Assembly: GCA_902462295.1 (NCBI GenBank)
Contig: CABQAZ010000001.1
Span: forward strand, 1-64,000
Direction: 5' to 3'
Source: an uncultured Clostridium sp.
Lineage (GTDB): Bacteria; Bacillota; Clostridia; TANB77; CAG-508
Length of the DNA: 64,000 nt
The notes under the pieces are model-generated. The model searched no databases and had not been told where the DNA came from. It saw only the letters and a program-made list of their open reading frames with translations. Positions 25,856-35,540 of this stretch are shown here, in pieces. Position numbers and translations under genes: made by a program. Numbering within the stretch: the stretch's first letter is position 1; the number at the start of each line of letters is the position of its first letter.

Positions 25856-26137
25856 TTATTTCCAACAGAGCTTTGCTGGTGAATTGTATTCACTTGGTTT
25901 GTAATCTAAGTGATGCACAGTTGCAAAATCTTTTAATTCTTCAGCTGTATACGATTCTCCAGCAGGTAATCCTCCCTCTGTTCCAAACCAAAAGTATGCT
26001 TCCAATTTTCCACTTTCAGCAGCTTTATTACAAATAGCTGTAAAATGTTCTTCAATTATTTGTTGATGGTCTTTCTCAACAAATTTGTTATTTATTGCCT
26101 GCATAGTCTTTCTTTGTAATTTTTCGCGTAATGTCAT
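25856..26137 (-). CDS. Unknown 93-residue protein
   Basis: No family recognised. It is predicted helical at the N-terminus (MTLREKLQRKTMQAIN...), with FWFGTEGGLPAGESYTAEEL in the middle and a Pro/Lys C-terminus. AAGGAGGAA precedes the ATG, and a strong hairpin sits just upstream in the leader. Base composition is clearly richer in G and C than the neighbours, suggesting recent acquisition. Confidence 0.6.
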   Translation of the reverse strand: MTLREKLQRKTMQAINNKFVEKDHQQIIEEHFTAICNKAAESGKLEAYFWFGTEGGLPAGESYTAEELKDFATVHHLDYKPSEYNSPAKLCWK

Positions 26138-26157
26138 AAATGTTCCTCCTTGTATTA

Positions 26158-26178
26158 CTCGGAGGTGTACCCTCCGAG
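26158..26178 (-). promoter_or_regulatory. Leader hairpin upstream of the 93-residue gene
   Basis: CTCGGAGG-5 nt-CCTCCGAG, perfect 8-bp GC-rich arms, 10 nt before the AGGAGG site on the minus strand. One arm contains CCTCC, able to pair with the ribosome-binding site. It could be a translational switch, or a terminator of plus-strand transcription since T-rich sequence follows at 26179. Confidence 0.55.
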
Positions 26179-26659
26179 ATTTTTACTAATTCCCTTTGGG
26201 TATAATAGATAATTAACTAAAGTATAACATATTTTACATAAAATTGCAAATTTATTACTTTTCAAATAGTGGAAAATGGTTTCAAGTGAAATGAAAAAGT
26301 AAATTCTATTTATAAAAATATAAAATGTAGAAAGATATCAGAAAATAGATTTAGAAATCAACAAAATCAAAAGAAAAGTAACGGATTATCATTATAAAGC
26401 AAGAATGGGATTATAACTATAAGTTCCATTCTTTTTTCTCTATTCATATTCAATTAAATTCAATACTAATTCTTAACACAAATCACTTGAATATTAGAAA
26501 AAACTATAGTAAAATAAAAAAGTCATATTATCAGAAAAAATCTGTTTTTAGGCAAAGTTTAAGAATGAAAAGCTTTTAATTCTAAGAAAAACTAAAGAAA
26601 CACAATTACAAATAAACAAGCCATAATATTTGTAAAACTAAAATTAGGAGGTGTAATAT
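26179..26659. other. Intergenic region without a recognisable gene
   Basis: AT-rich. The only structure seen is a hairpin with T run at 26401-26437 (AAGAATGG/CCATTCTTTTTT), a terminator-like signal with no intact gene before it. Confidence 0.4.
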
Positions 26660-27301
26660 ATGGCAGAAAAAGTATCTAAAAAGAGACCTGTAGTAGAACG
26701 GATAACAGAATTTAACCAAGAAAATCAACAAAAAAATAGCGAAGTAATAATTATCAATGGATTATACATTATGCAAATTACAGAAGAATATCCTATTGTA
26801 GAGTACAGATGTAATAAAATAAATGAACTCAGTTTTGAAACTACTAATTATTTAAACGCATTTATTGAAAGCATTAAAGTATCAAATGTATTTAATTTTA
26901 AAGAATACTATGTAAAAGATGGAATATTATACAGTGAAATAATTAGAAGTGGTATAGCAATATATTATAAAGAGAACTCTGGAATTAGACAAACAATTCT
27001 TAATGGAGTAATACGTGCATTTTTGCTTGAGGAACCAAATCTTGTTATATCTCCTGAGGGAATACTGATTTTCTATACAGAAAGACATATTATGGCAACT
27101 GTTGACTGCAAAGATTATTGTTGGATTAGTTCTAATATAATTGATATAATAGGAAAAAAAGTTAAAAGTATTGAATCTTGTGATACTCATTGTAAAGTTA
27201 TTTTAGTGGATAATGAAAAAAATGAACATTATTTTAACTTAAAGTTTGAGCTTAATATTTTAAAACGACAGATTATTTGTCCAAAGGTTTCGGAAAGTTA
27301 A
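26660..27301 (+). CDS. Unknown 213-residue protein
   Basis: No family recognised. Mostly beta-strand-like sequence with repeated short hydrophobic strands (VIIINGLYIMQI, NLVISPEGILIFYT, CKVILVDNEKNEHYF) and no signal peptide. AGGAGGTG precedes the ATG and a terminator follows, so it is a single-gene unit. Codon use is slightly less AT-biased than in polC next door. Confidence 0.6.
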   Translation: MAEKVSKKRPVVERITEFNQENQQKNSEVIIINGLYIMQITEEYPIVEYRCNKINELSFETTNYLNAFIESIKVSNVFNFKEYYVKDGILYSEIIRSGIAIYYKENSGIRQTILNGVIRAFLLEEPNLVISPEGILIFYTERHIMATVDCKDYCWISSNIIDIIGKKVKSIESCDTHCKVILVDNEKNEHYFNLKFELNILKRQIICPKVSES

Positions 27302-27308
27302 GATACTA

Positions 27309-27347
27309 AAAAAAGGATTGTCATAATATACAGTGATAGTCCTTTTT
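27309..27347 (+). terminator. Rho-independent terminator
   Basis: AAAAAGGA and TCCTTTTT arms with an inner TTGTCA/TGATAG partial stem, then TTTATTTT. Confidence 0.7.
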
Positions 27348-27551
27348 TATTTTGAAAAATAGGTTACAAGATTGCTTTAAGAGTCTTTTCCACTATCCAG
27401 TAACAAAAATAATATATAAAAAATAGATTCTATTGATAATAAAACCATATTATGATAATATATTCATAGATTTTAAACTAGAGAAAAAAATAATAAAGAG
27501 AATAGATTGTTGCATGTAAAAGTAGCAATCTTTTTAAAAGAAGGTGAAAAA

Positions 27552-30500
27552 ATGGCAGAAAAAAAAGCGAATAATATTGAAGAGCAAAAAGAAACAAAAA
27601 AGAAAAGAAAAATAGGAGAAGTATTCAGTGACTATAAAACAAATAGCAATATAGCAGATGCTGAAATTATAAAAATAAACTTAATAAAAAAGTTAAATAC
27701 AATAGAAATTGAAGCATATTCAAAAGAATATATTGAAATAAAAGAAATATGGTATTTTGAAAAATTTTTAAGAGAAAGATTTCAATTTGGGCAAGTACAT
27801 ATGATAATACAATACAATGAAGGAGTACGAAAAAAATCTATAGAAGAAGAATGGGAAAATTTAATTTGTTATATGGCACATAAATATCCATTAATGAGAC
27901 CGCTATTATTACTAAAAAGTAAGATAGATGTTAAAGAAAAAGAAATAAACATATATATGAAGATTAAAGGTGCAGAATTTTTAAAAGCAAGAAAATTAGA
28001 TAGAGAGTTAGAAAATGTAATATATAACTTATTTCAAAAAAAATATATAGTAAATATAGAAGAAAGGATTACAGAACAAGAAGTAAAATCTTTTCAAGAA
28101 AAAACTAAGGAGATTGAAGAACAAGCTGTACATGAAGCTATGAGAGGAATAGCAATAAGAAAACATCAAGAAGAACAATACAATAAATCAGAAACGTTAA
28201 ATAATATGCCAGTTGATATACCACCAATACCAGAAGGACCATACAATGATGCAGACTATGTAGCACCTGTTGATGATAGTGGATATATTCCTGAAATGGA
28301 TGGATATGCACCAGAAATTGAGGAACTTCCACAAGCAGAAAATATAATATTTGGAAAAGCATCAAGAGCAAAAGAAAAGAAATTAAAAATAAAAGAAATA
28401 GATGCAAACTCAGGAAGAATTACTTTAGAGGGAAGAATAGTAAACAGTGAATGTAGAGAAACTAAAACTGGAAAAGGAATGCTAATATTTGAGATTTATG
28501 ATGGAACAGGAATAATCACATGTAAATCATTTGCAGAAGATGGAGCAAAGGGAAATGAAATCTTAGAAAAAATGAAGTCTGCTAAAGCGATAAAAACTAC
28601 AGGAAAAGCTGGATTAGATGCATATGCAGGAGACATTACAGTAATGGCCAATATTATAGCAGAAATAAGTGATGATGGATTGCCTCCAATTCCAGAAGAA
28701 GATGATAGCTCACCATTAATCTTGGGTTCTGCTCCAATAATAAAAGAACCATTAGTTAAAATTACAGACTTAAATCCAGAGTCAGGAAGTGTATGTATAG
28801 ACGGCGAAATTCAAGCAATGGAAGACAAAGAAACAAAATCAGGAAAAGTAATTTTAAGTATAGACATATATGATGGAACAAGTACAATGACATGTAAAGC
28901 ATTTTTGCCGGGAAATAATGCAAAGAAAATTATCAAACGTTTAAAATCAGCACCGGCAATCAAACTTGCTGGAAAAGCACAGATGGATACATTTTCTAAT
29001 GAATTAACAGTAATGGCAAACACTATTATTGTATCAGAACCAAAACCAAAAACAGTAAGAATGGATAATGCAGAAGTAAAGAGAGTAGAATTACATATGC
29101 ATACCAAAATGAGTGCAATGGATGCAATGACATCTGCAACAGATTTGATAAAAAGAGCTATGAAATGGGGAATGAAATCAATAGCAATTACAGACCATGG
29201 AGTTGTACAAGCATTTCCAGAAGCATATCATTTACTTGGAAGAGATAACCAAGACATGAAAGTTATTTATGGTGTAGAAGCATATTTAGCACCAGATAAA
29301 GAAAATTCAGTAACAAATGCAAAAGGACAACCATTAGATACAACATATTGTGTACTAGACCTAGAGACAACAGGATTTTCAGCTGTTACAGAGAAAATAA
29401 CAGAAGTAGGAATAATGAAAGTCAAAAATGGAGAAGTAATAGATGAATTTAGTTGTTTTGTAAATCCAGAAAAACCAATACCCCAAAGGGTTGTGGATGT
29501 AACACATATTACAGATGATATGGTAAAAGATGCAGAAACAATAGATAAAGTATTTCCTAAAGTATTAGAATTTTTAGGTGATTCAATAATAGTTGCACAT
29601 AATGCTAAATTTGATGTAGGATTTTTAAAACAAAATGCAAAAATTTTAGGCTATGAATTTGATTATACAGTTATTGATACCTTAACACTTGCAAAAGACG
29701 TATTTCCGAATATGAAAAAATACAAATTAGGCAAAATTGCAGACGAATTAGGAATAAAAGTAGAAGTGGCACATAGAGCTTTAGATGATGTGGATACAAC
29801 AGTAAAAGTATTTAATGTAATGTTAGACAAATTAAGAGATAGAGGTGTTACAAAAGTTGAAGAAATTGATACAATAGGAAGAGATGAAAATGCTAAAAAA
29901 GAAGAATACAAAAAATTAAATACATATCATGCAATAATTTTAGCAAAAAATTATATAGGATTAAGAAATCTTTATAAATTAGTATCATTATCACATTTAC
30001 ATTATTTTTACAAAAGACCACGTATATTAAAAAGTTTGTACAAAAAATATTCAGAAGGATTAATATTAGGTAGTGCATGTGAAGCGGGAGAATTATATCA
30101 AGCAATAGAACTTGGAAAATCTGATGAAGAAATAGAAAATATAGCAAGAGATTATGATTATTTAGAAATTCAACCAATAGGAAATAATGACTTCTTAGTA
30201 AGAAATGGAGTAGTTCCAGATAGAGAATACCTAAAAGACATAAATAGAAAAATTGTAGCATTAGGAGAAAAACTAAACAAGCTAGTTGTTGCAACATGTG
30301 ATGTTCACTTTATGGACCCACAAGATGAAATATATAGACGTATATTAGAAGCAGGCCAAGGATATAAAGATGCAGATGAACAAGCACCATTATATTTAAG
30401 AACAACTGAAGAAATGCTTAAAGAATTCGAATATTTAGGAGAAGAAAAAGCATATGAAGTAGTTGTAACAAACACAAATAAAGTTGCAGATATGTGTGAT

Positions 30501-32420
30501 AGAATAGACCCAATATCACCAGAAAAATGTCCACCACATATCCCAGGATGTGAAGAAGACATCAAAAATATAGCATATAAAAAAGCACATGAACTATATG
30601 GTGATCCATTGCCAGAGATTGTTCAAACTAGATTAGACAAAGAACTAAATTCAATAATTAGTAATGGATATTCAGTAATGTATATTATAGCACAAAAATT
30701 AGTATGGAAATCAAATGAAGATGGATATATTGTAGGCTCAAGAGGTTCTGTAGGTTCATCACTTGTGGCATTTATGACAGGTATAACAGAAGTAAATTCA
30801 TTAAAACCACACTATAGATGTCCTAATTGCAAATATTCAGAATTCGAAGATTATGGAGTTGGAAATGGATTTGATTTACCAGACAAAGATTGTCCTAAAT
30901 GTGGTACAAAAATGGCAAAAGATGGAATGGACATACCATTTGAAACATTCTTAGGATTTAATGGAGATAAAGAGCCTGATATAGATTTAAACTTCTCTGG
31001 AGAGTATCAAGCAAAAGCACATAAATACACAGAAGTAATATTTGGAAAAGGGACATGTTTTAAAGCAGGAACTGTAGGTACAGTTGCAGAGAAAACCGCA
31101 TTTGGGTATGTTAAAAAATATTTTGAAGAAAGAAACATACCAGTAAATAAGGCGGAAATAGCAAGACTTTCAGTAGGATGTACAGGAATAAAAAGAACTA
31201 CAGGACAACATCCAGGAGGAATTATAGTAGTACCAAAAGGAAGAGAAATATATGAATTTACGCCAGTACAACATCCAGCAGATGATCCTAATTCTGATAT
31301 TATAACAACACATTTTGATTATCACTCAATAGATGGAAACTTGCTAAAACTAGACATACTAGGACACGACGATCCGACGGTAATTCGTATGTTACAAGAT
31401 ATTACAGGAATAGCACCAACAGAAATACCGTTAGATGATAAAGAAACAATGTCAATATTTAACTCAACAAAAGCACTAGGAGTAACACCAGAGCAAATCC
31501 ATTCAGAAGTAGGAACATTTGGAATACCGGAATATGGAACTAAATTTGCAAGAGGGATGCTTTTGGATACACATCCAACAACATTTGATGAGCTAATACG
31601 TTTGTCAGGATTGTCACATGGTACAGATGTATGGCTAGGAAATGCACAAACATTAATAGAGCAAGGAATTGTAACACTACAACAAGCAATCTGTTGTAGA
31701 GATGATATAATGATATACTTAATTCAAAAAGGATTACCACCAGACAAGGCATTCAAGATAATGGAATCAGTACGTAAAGGAAAGGTAGCAAAAGGAAAAG
31801 AGTCAAAGTGGAAAGATGAATACATACCACTAATGAAAGAACACAATGTACCAGATTGGTATATAAAATCATGTGAAAAAATTAAGTACATGTTCCCGAA
31901 AGCTCATGCTGCAGCATATGTAACAAATGCTTTCAGAATAGCATGGTTTAAAGTACATATTCCATTAGCATATTATGCTGCATATTATTCAATTAGGGCA
32001 AAGGCATTTGACGCAGAAGTAATGATAAATGGAAAAGAAAAAGTAAAGAACAAAATGAAAGAAATAGATATGATGGGAAATAATGCAACGCCAAAAGATA
32101 AAGATATGTATGATGATTTAGAAATAGTACTAGAGATGTATGAAAGAGGATTAAGATTTTTACCAATAGATTTATATAAATCACATGCAACTAAATTCCA
32201 AGTAGAGGGTGACAGCTTACGTCCACCACTAAACAGCATAGCAGGACTTGGAAATGTTGCTGCTGAAAGCATTATGAGAGCACGTGCAGATGAAAAATTT
32301 ATGTCAATAGACGATATGAAAATACGTGCTAAAATAGGAGATTCAGTTACAGAATTATTAAAACAATTTGGCTGTCTTGAGGGGATGAGCCAAAGTAATC
32401 AGTTAAGTTTATTTGGATAA
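27552..32420 (+). CDS. polC: DNA polymerase III PolC (Gram-positive type)
   Basis: 1622 residues from the ATG at 27552 (the TTG 45 nt upstream lacks a site). Order: N-terminal domains (~1-260), two consecutive OB folds (~275-385 and ~400-510), PHP domain (RVELHMHTKMSAMD, ITDHG), an inserted DnaQ-type 3'-5' exonuclease (VLDLETTGF, VAHNAKFDVGF, HRALDDVDTT), and the polymerase palm/fingers (PDIDLNFSGEYQ holds catalytic Asp residues). This is the leading-strand replicase of Firmicutes. PolC is usually ~1435 residues with one OB fold; the second OB copy accounts for most of the extra length. Confidence 0.97.
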   Translation: MAEKKANNIEEQKETKKKRKIGEVFSDYKTNSNIADAEIIKINLIKKLNTIEIEAYSKEYIEIKEIWYFEKFLRERFQFGQVHMIIQYNEGVRKKSIEEEWENLICYMAHKYPLMRPLLLLKSKIDVKEKEINIYMKIKGAEFLKARKLDRELENVIYNLFQKKYIVNIEERITEQEVKSFQEKTKEIEEQAVHEAMRGIAIRKHQEEQYNKSETLNNMPVDIPPIPEGPYNDADYVAPVDDSGYIPEMDGYAPEIEELPQAENIIFGKASRAKEKKLKIKEIDANSGRITLEGRIVNSECRETKTGKGMLIFEIYDGTGIITCKSFAEDGAKGNEILEKMKSAKAIKTTGKAGLDAYAGDITVMANIIAEISDDGLPPIPEEDDSSPLILGSAPIIKEPLVKITDLNPESGSVCIDGEIQAMEDKETKSGKVILSIDIYDGTSTMTCKAFLPGNNAKKIIKRLKSAPAIKLAGKAQMDTFSNELTVMANTIIVSEPKPKTVRMDNAEVKRVELHMHTKMSAMDAMTSATDLIKRAMKWGMKSIAITDHGVVQAFPEAYHLLGRDNQDMKVIYGVEAYLAPDKENSVTNAKGQPLDTTYCVLDLETTGFSAVTEKITEVGIMKVKNGEVIDEFSCFVNPEKPIPQRVVDVTHITDDMVKDAETIDKVFPKVLEFLGDSIIVAHNAKFDVGFLKQNAKILGYEFDYTVIDTLTLAKDVFPNMKKYKLGKIADELGIKVEVAHRALDDVDTTVKVFNVMLDKLRDRGVTKVEEIDTIGRDENAKKEEYKKLNTYHAIILAKNYIGLRNLYKLVSLSHLHYFYKRPRILKSLYKKYSEGLILGSACEAGELYQAIELGKSDEEIENIARDYDYLEIQPIGNNDFLVRNGVVPDREYLKDINRKIVALGEKLNKLVVATCDVHFMDPQDEIYRRILEAGQGYKDADEQAPLYLRTTEEMLKEFEYLGEEKAYEVVVTNTNKVADMCDRIDPISPEKCPPHIPGCEEDIKNIAYKKAHELYGDPLPEIVQTRLDKELNSIISNGYSVMYIIAQKLVWKSNEDGYIVGSRGSVGSSLVAFMTGITEVNSLKPHYRCPNCKYSEFEDYGVGNGFDLPDKDCPKCGTKMAKDGMDIPFETFLGFNGDKEPDIDLNFSGEYQAKAHKYTEVIFGKGTCFKAGTVGTVAEKTAFGYVKKYFEERNIPVNKAEIARLSVGCTGIKRTTGQHPGGIIVVPKGREIYEFTPVQHPADDPNSDIITTHFDYHSIDGNLLKLDILGHDDPTVIRMLQDITGIAPTEIPLDDKETMSIFNSTKALGVTPEQIHSEVGTFGIPEYGTKFARGMLLDTHPTTFDELIRLSGLSHGTDVWLGNAQTLIEQGIVTLQQAICCRDDIMIYLIQKGLPPDKAFKIMESVRKGKVAKGKESKWKDEYIPLMKEHNVPDWYIKSCEKIKYMFPKAHAAAYVTNAFRIAWFKVHIPLAYYAAYYSIRAKAFDAEVMINGKEKVKNKMKEIDMMGNNATPKDKDMYDDLEIVLEMYERGLRFLPIDLYKSHATKFQVEGDSLRPPLNSIAGLGNVAAESIMRARADEKFMSIDDMKIRAKIGDSVTELLKQFGCLEGMSQSNQLSLFG

Positions 32421-32457
32421 AAAATACTTGTGATTTTATTAAAAGAAAGGAAAAAAT

Positions 32458-32760
32458 ATGTTAGAAAATAATATACAAATAGGAAATATATTTTCATTAA
32501 GAAATATAATAATTTACTTAATTATTATAAACTTAATTGGATTCTATATGATGTGGTCAGATAAAAGAAAGGCTAAGTGGGGAAAGTGGAGAATTCCAGA
32601 ACAAACACTGTTTTTGGTTACAGCACTCGGAGGAGGTATTGGAACTATTGCAGGCATGTATACATTTAGACATAAAACAAAAAAGTTGAAATTTACAATA
32701 GGATTACCTACAATTTTAATATTAGAAATTATTTTAGTTTTATGTTTAAAATTTTTTTAA
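32458..32760 (+). CDS. DUF1294 membrane protein
   Basis: 100 residues, three membrane segments with the family core MMWSDKRKAKWGKWRIPEQT, LFLVTALGGGIGTIAGMYTF and RHKTKKLKF. Family function is unknown. It starts 37 bp after polC with AAAGGAA and may share its transcript. Confidence 0.9.
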   Translation: MLENNIQIGNIFSLRNIIIYLIIINLIGFYMMWSDKRKAKWGKWRIPEQTLFLVTALGGGIGTIAGMYTFRHKTKKLKFTIGLPTILILEIILVLCLKFF

Positions 32761-32810
32761 AACGAGTTACATAAATAAATAAAAAAAATACAAATAAATG
32801 TAAAAAAAAA

Positions 32811-32892
32811 TTATCAACAGTTGAATGTGAATAATGTGTAAAAAAAATGTGACTATTTAAAGTTATTCACAGACTTATCCACATTATCCACA
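32811..32892. promoter_or_regulatory. Cluster of DnaA-box-like 9-mers
   Basis: Five boxes in 82 bp: TTATCAACA (32811), TTATTCACA on the minus strand (32826-32834), TTATTCACA (32863), and two perfect TTATCCACA copies back to back (32875, 32884). AT-rich DNA flanks them on both sides. No dnaA or dnaN is in the window. Confidence 0.7.
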
Positions 32893-32985
32893 ATCTACAA
32901 AAAAACTCGAAAACGAAAAAAGGTAAACTAAATAGAATACATAATATAATACAAACCGAATGCTTATTCTAAAATAAAAAAAAAC

Positions 32986-33014
32986 TTGCATAAAAGTAAA
33001 TAAAATTATATAAT
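32986..33014 (+). promoter_or_regulatory. Promoter of the tetR-acyl-CoA synthetase operon with operator half-sites
   Basis: TTGCAT, 17 bp, TATAAT. ATGCTTATT (32960) and AATAAGCAT (33012) form inverted 9-mers flanking the promoter and are candidate binding sites for the TetR protein. Confidence 0.65.
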
Positions 33015-33046
33015 AAGCATGAAAAAGAAGATAGGTGAAGTATATT

Positions 33047-33616
33047 ATGAATAAAACCAAAAGAAAAATATTTGAAACATCAATGAAATTATTTGCTGAA
33101 AAGGGATATGATGCAACAAGTATAGAAGAAATAACTGCAACAGTTGGAGTTGCAAAAGGAACATTATATTATCATTTTTCAAGTAAAGAAGAAATATTTA
33201 ATTTTTTAATAGAAGAAGGAATAAAATTATTACAAAACAGTATTGATATAAAAACAGCAAAACACAATAATTATATAGATAAAATAAAAGCTATAATATT
33301 AATACAAATAAAAATAGTAGCAAAATATGAAGATATAATAACAATAATATTAAGTCAATTTTGGGGAAATGAAACAAGAAATAAGAAATGCCAAGAACAT
33401 GTATATGATTATATTGGACAAATAGAGCAAATAGTTCAAGAGGGAATAGAAAAAGGAGAAATAAAAAGAGGAGATACAAGAGCGATTGCTTCAGAAATAT
33501 ATGGTTTAATTTGTTCAACTTTAGTATATAAAAAGAGAGAAAAAGAACAGATGGATATTATGAAACTATATCATGAATATGAAAATACTGTAGTTAATGG
33601 ACTAAGAATAAAGTAA
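33047..33616 (+). CDS. TetR-family transcriptional regulator
   Basis: 189 residues from the ATG (an in-frame GTG 12 nt upstream lies in the ribosome-binding region). The N-terminal HTH is typical: IFETSMKLFAEKGYDATSIE, then EITATVGVAKGTLYYHFSSK. The C-terminal ~130 residues form the ligand-binding helices. It is 24 bp ahead of the acyl-CoA synthetase gene, so it probably autoregulates and controls that gene in response to a lipid-type ligand. Confidence 0.92.
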   Translation: MNKTKRKIFETSMKLFAEKGYDATSIEEITATVGVAKGTLYYHFSSKEEIFNFLIEEGIKLLQNSIDIKTAKHNNYIDKIKAIILIQIKIVAKYEDIITIILSQFWGNETRNKKCQEHVYDYIGQIEQIVQEGIEKGEIKRGDTRAIASEIYGLICSTLVYKKREKEQMDIMKLYHEYENTVVNGLRIK

Positions 33617-33640
33617 TAAATGAAAGGAACGATACTAAAA

Positions 33641-35359
33641 ATGGAAACAAAATCAAGAAGTTTAAAATTCACAGATTTAAAAGATATGTTAAAACAAACA
33701 GGAGAATTATATGGTGATAGGCCAGCATATGTTTTTAAAACAGGAAAATCAGAAGAATTCAAAACAATAACTCATAAAGAATTTAGAGATGAAATAAATG
33801 CACTAGGAACAACATTAATAAAAATGGGTTTAAAAGACAAAAGAATAGCAGTAATTTCAGAAAATAGATATGAATGGGAATTAGCATATTTATCAATTTC
33901 CGCAGGAGCAGGAGTTGTAGTTCCTTTAGATAAAGCCTTACCTGAAAATGAAATAGAAAACTTAATATTGCGTTCACAAACAGAAGCAATATTTTATTCA
34001 AAGAAATATGATGAAATAATGAATAAATTAAGAGAAAAGAAAAATACAAATTTAAAATATTTCATATCAATGGATTTAGAAGAAAACGATAATGGAATAT
34101 ATTCTCAAAAACTATTAGTAGAAAAAGGAAAAAAACTAATAGAAGATGGTGATAAAAGTTATATAAACGCAGAAATAAATGCAGACGACATGGGAATAAT
34201 GTTATTTACATCTGGAACAACAGCAATGTCAAAAGCAGTAATGTTATCACATAAAAATATAGTAACAAATGTTATGGATATAATACAAAGATTTGACTTA
34301 ACATATGAAGATAGATTTTTATCATTTTTGCCATTACACCACGTATTTGAATGTACAGTTGGATTTTTATATCCTATATCAATAGGAGGTTCTATTGCAT
34401 TTTGCGAGGGAGTAAAACATATGGCAGATAATATCAAAGAATTTGATATTACTGCAATGATATCAGTACCAGCTGTATTTGATATAATATATAGAAAAGT
34501 AATGAAAGCAATAGAAAAGAAAGGAAAATTACAAAATCTAGAAAAAGGAAAGAAAATCTCACAATTATTATTAAAAGTAAAAATAGATTTAAGAAAACAA
34601 TTATTTAAAGAAGTACATGAAAGTTTAGGACCAAAATTAAAATTAGTTGTAACAGGTGGTGCAGCATTAGATCCAGAAACAGAAAAAGGATTTAATGACT
34701 TAGGTTTTGATGTTGAACAAGGATATGGATTAACAGAAACAGCTCCAGTAATTGCAGCAGAAACACCAAAATGCAGAAGATTAGGTTCAATAGGAAAGAA
34801 ATTTCCAAGTGTAGAAGTAAAAATAGATAATCCAGATGAAGAGGGAATAGGAGAATTATTAGCTAAGGGACCATCAATAATGTTAGGATATTATCAAAAT
34901 GAAGAAGCAACAAAAGAGGCATTAGACAAAGATGGGTGGTTCCATACAGGAGATTTAGCGAAAATAGACAAAGATGGTTTCATATATATTTCAGGAAGAA
35001 AGAAAAGTGTAATTGTATTAAATAATGGTAAGAATGTTTTTCCAGAAGAAATTGAAACATTATTAAATAAAGTAGAAGGAATAAAAGAATCATTTGTATA
35101 CGAGAAAAAAGAAGAAGATGGAGATGTAAAAGTTTGTGTAAAGATTGTTTATGATAAAGGACTAATAAAAGAACTTTACAATATAGAGGGAGAAGAAAAT
35201 ATAAAAGAATTCTTGTGGGAAAAAGTAAAAGGTGTTAATAAAATAATGCCAAAATATAAATATGTAAGAGAAATGATTATTACTGAAGAAGAATTAATAA
35301 AAACAACAACTTTAAAAATTAAAAGACATGAAGAGATGAAAAAGATACTAGGAAAATAA
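33641..35359 (+). CDS. Long-chain acyl-CoA synthetase (AMP-binding enzyme)
   Basis: 572 residues. Adenylate-forming enzyme motifs: P-loop-like MLFTSGTTAMSKAVMLSHKN (A3), GYGLTETAPVIAAE (A5), GWFHTGDLAKIDKDGFIYIS (A7), G-R-K-K-S-V-I-V-L-NNGKNVFP (A8), and a C-terminal lysine in TTTLKIKR. It activates a fatty acid to acyl-AMP and acyl-CoA. The start at 33641 is chosen over 33620, whose AAAGGA serves as the ribosome-binding site. Co-transcribed with tetR. Confidence 0.92.
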   Translation: METKSRSLKFTDLKDMLKQTGELYGDRPAYVFKTGKSEEFKTITHKEFRDEINALGTTLIKMGLKDKRIAVISENRYEWELAYLSISAGAGVVVPLDKALPENEIENLILRSQTEAIFYSKKYDEIMNKLREKKNTNLKYFISMDLEENDNGIYSQKLLVEKGKKLIEDGDKSYINAEINADDMGIMLFTSGTTAMSKAVMLSHKNIVTNVMDIIQRFDLTYEDRFLSFLPLHHVFECTVGFLYPISIGGSIAFCEGVKHMADNIKEFDITAMISVPAVFDIIYRKVMKAIEKKGKLQNLEKGKKISQLLLKVKIDLRKQLFKEVHESLGPKLKLVVTGGAALDPETEKGFNDLGFDVEQGYGLTETAPVIAAETPKCRRLGSIGKKFPSVEVKIDNPDEEGIGELLAKGPSIMLGYYQNEEATKEALDKDGWFHTGDLAKIDKDGFIYISGRKKSVIVLNNGKNVFPEEIETLLNKVEGIKESFVYEKKEEDGDVKVCVKIVYDKGLIKELYNIEGEENIKEFLWEKVKGVNKIMPKYKYVREMIITEEELIKTTTLKIKRHEEMKKILGK

Positions 35360-35403
35360 AAAAAACCGACACTAACATTTAATATAAATAGTGTCGGTTT
35401 TTC
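35360..35403 (+). terminator. Rho-independent terminator
   Basis: AAAACCGACACTA pairs with TAGTGTCGGTTTTTC. Confidence 0.85.
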
Positions 35404-35405
35404 AA

Positions 35406-35445
35406 ATATTACATTTTTGTTACAAATGTAACAAAAATGTAATAT
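35406..35445. repeat. Perfect 19-bp inverted repeat
   Basis: ATATTACATTTTTGTTACA, 2-nt centre, exact reverse complement. It lies between a terminator and the promoter at 35465, so it is a candidate operator or cruciform. Confidence 0.75.
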
Positions 35446-35464
35446 AAAAACAAGCTTAAAAGTC

Positions 35465-35493
35465 TTGAGCTTTTAAATAAGCTGGTGTATAAT
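35465..35493 (+). promoter_or_regulatory. Promoter of the gene at 35541
   Basis: TTGAGC, 17 bp, TATAAT, followed by a ~40-nt leader with AAAGGAGG. Confidence 0.7.
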
Positions 35494-35540
35494 AAAATAG
35501 AATTTAATTATTTGACTACAGAGGAAAAGGAGGAATTTGC

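Noticed and set aside
28138..28407. Leu-rich minus-strand frames inside polC and other large genes
   Set aside because: They are antisense shadows of AT-rich coding sequence (Leu/Ile-rich, no ribosome-binding sites).
32811..32892. Calling this the chromosomal origin outright
   Set aside because: The box cluster is convincing, but no dnaA, dnaN or other origin genes are in the window and strand bias does not switch cleanly here.
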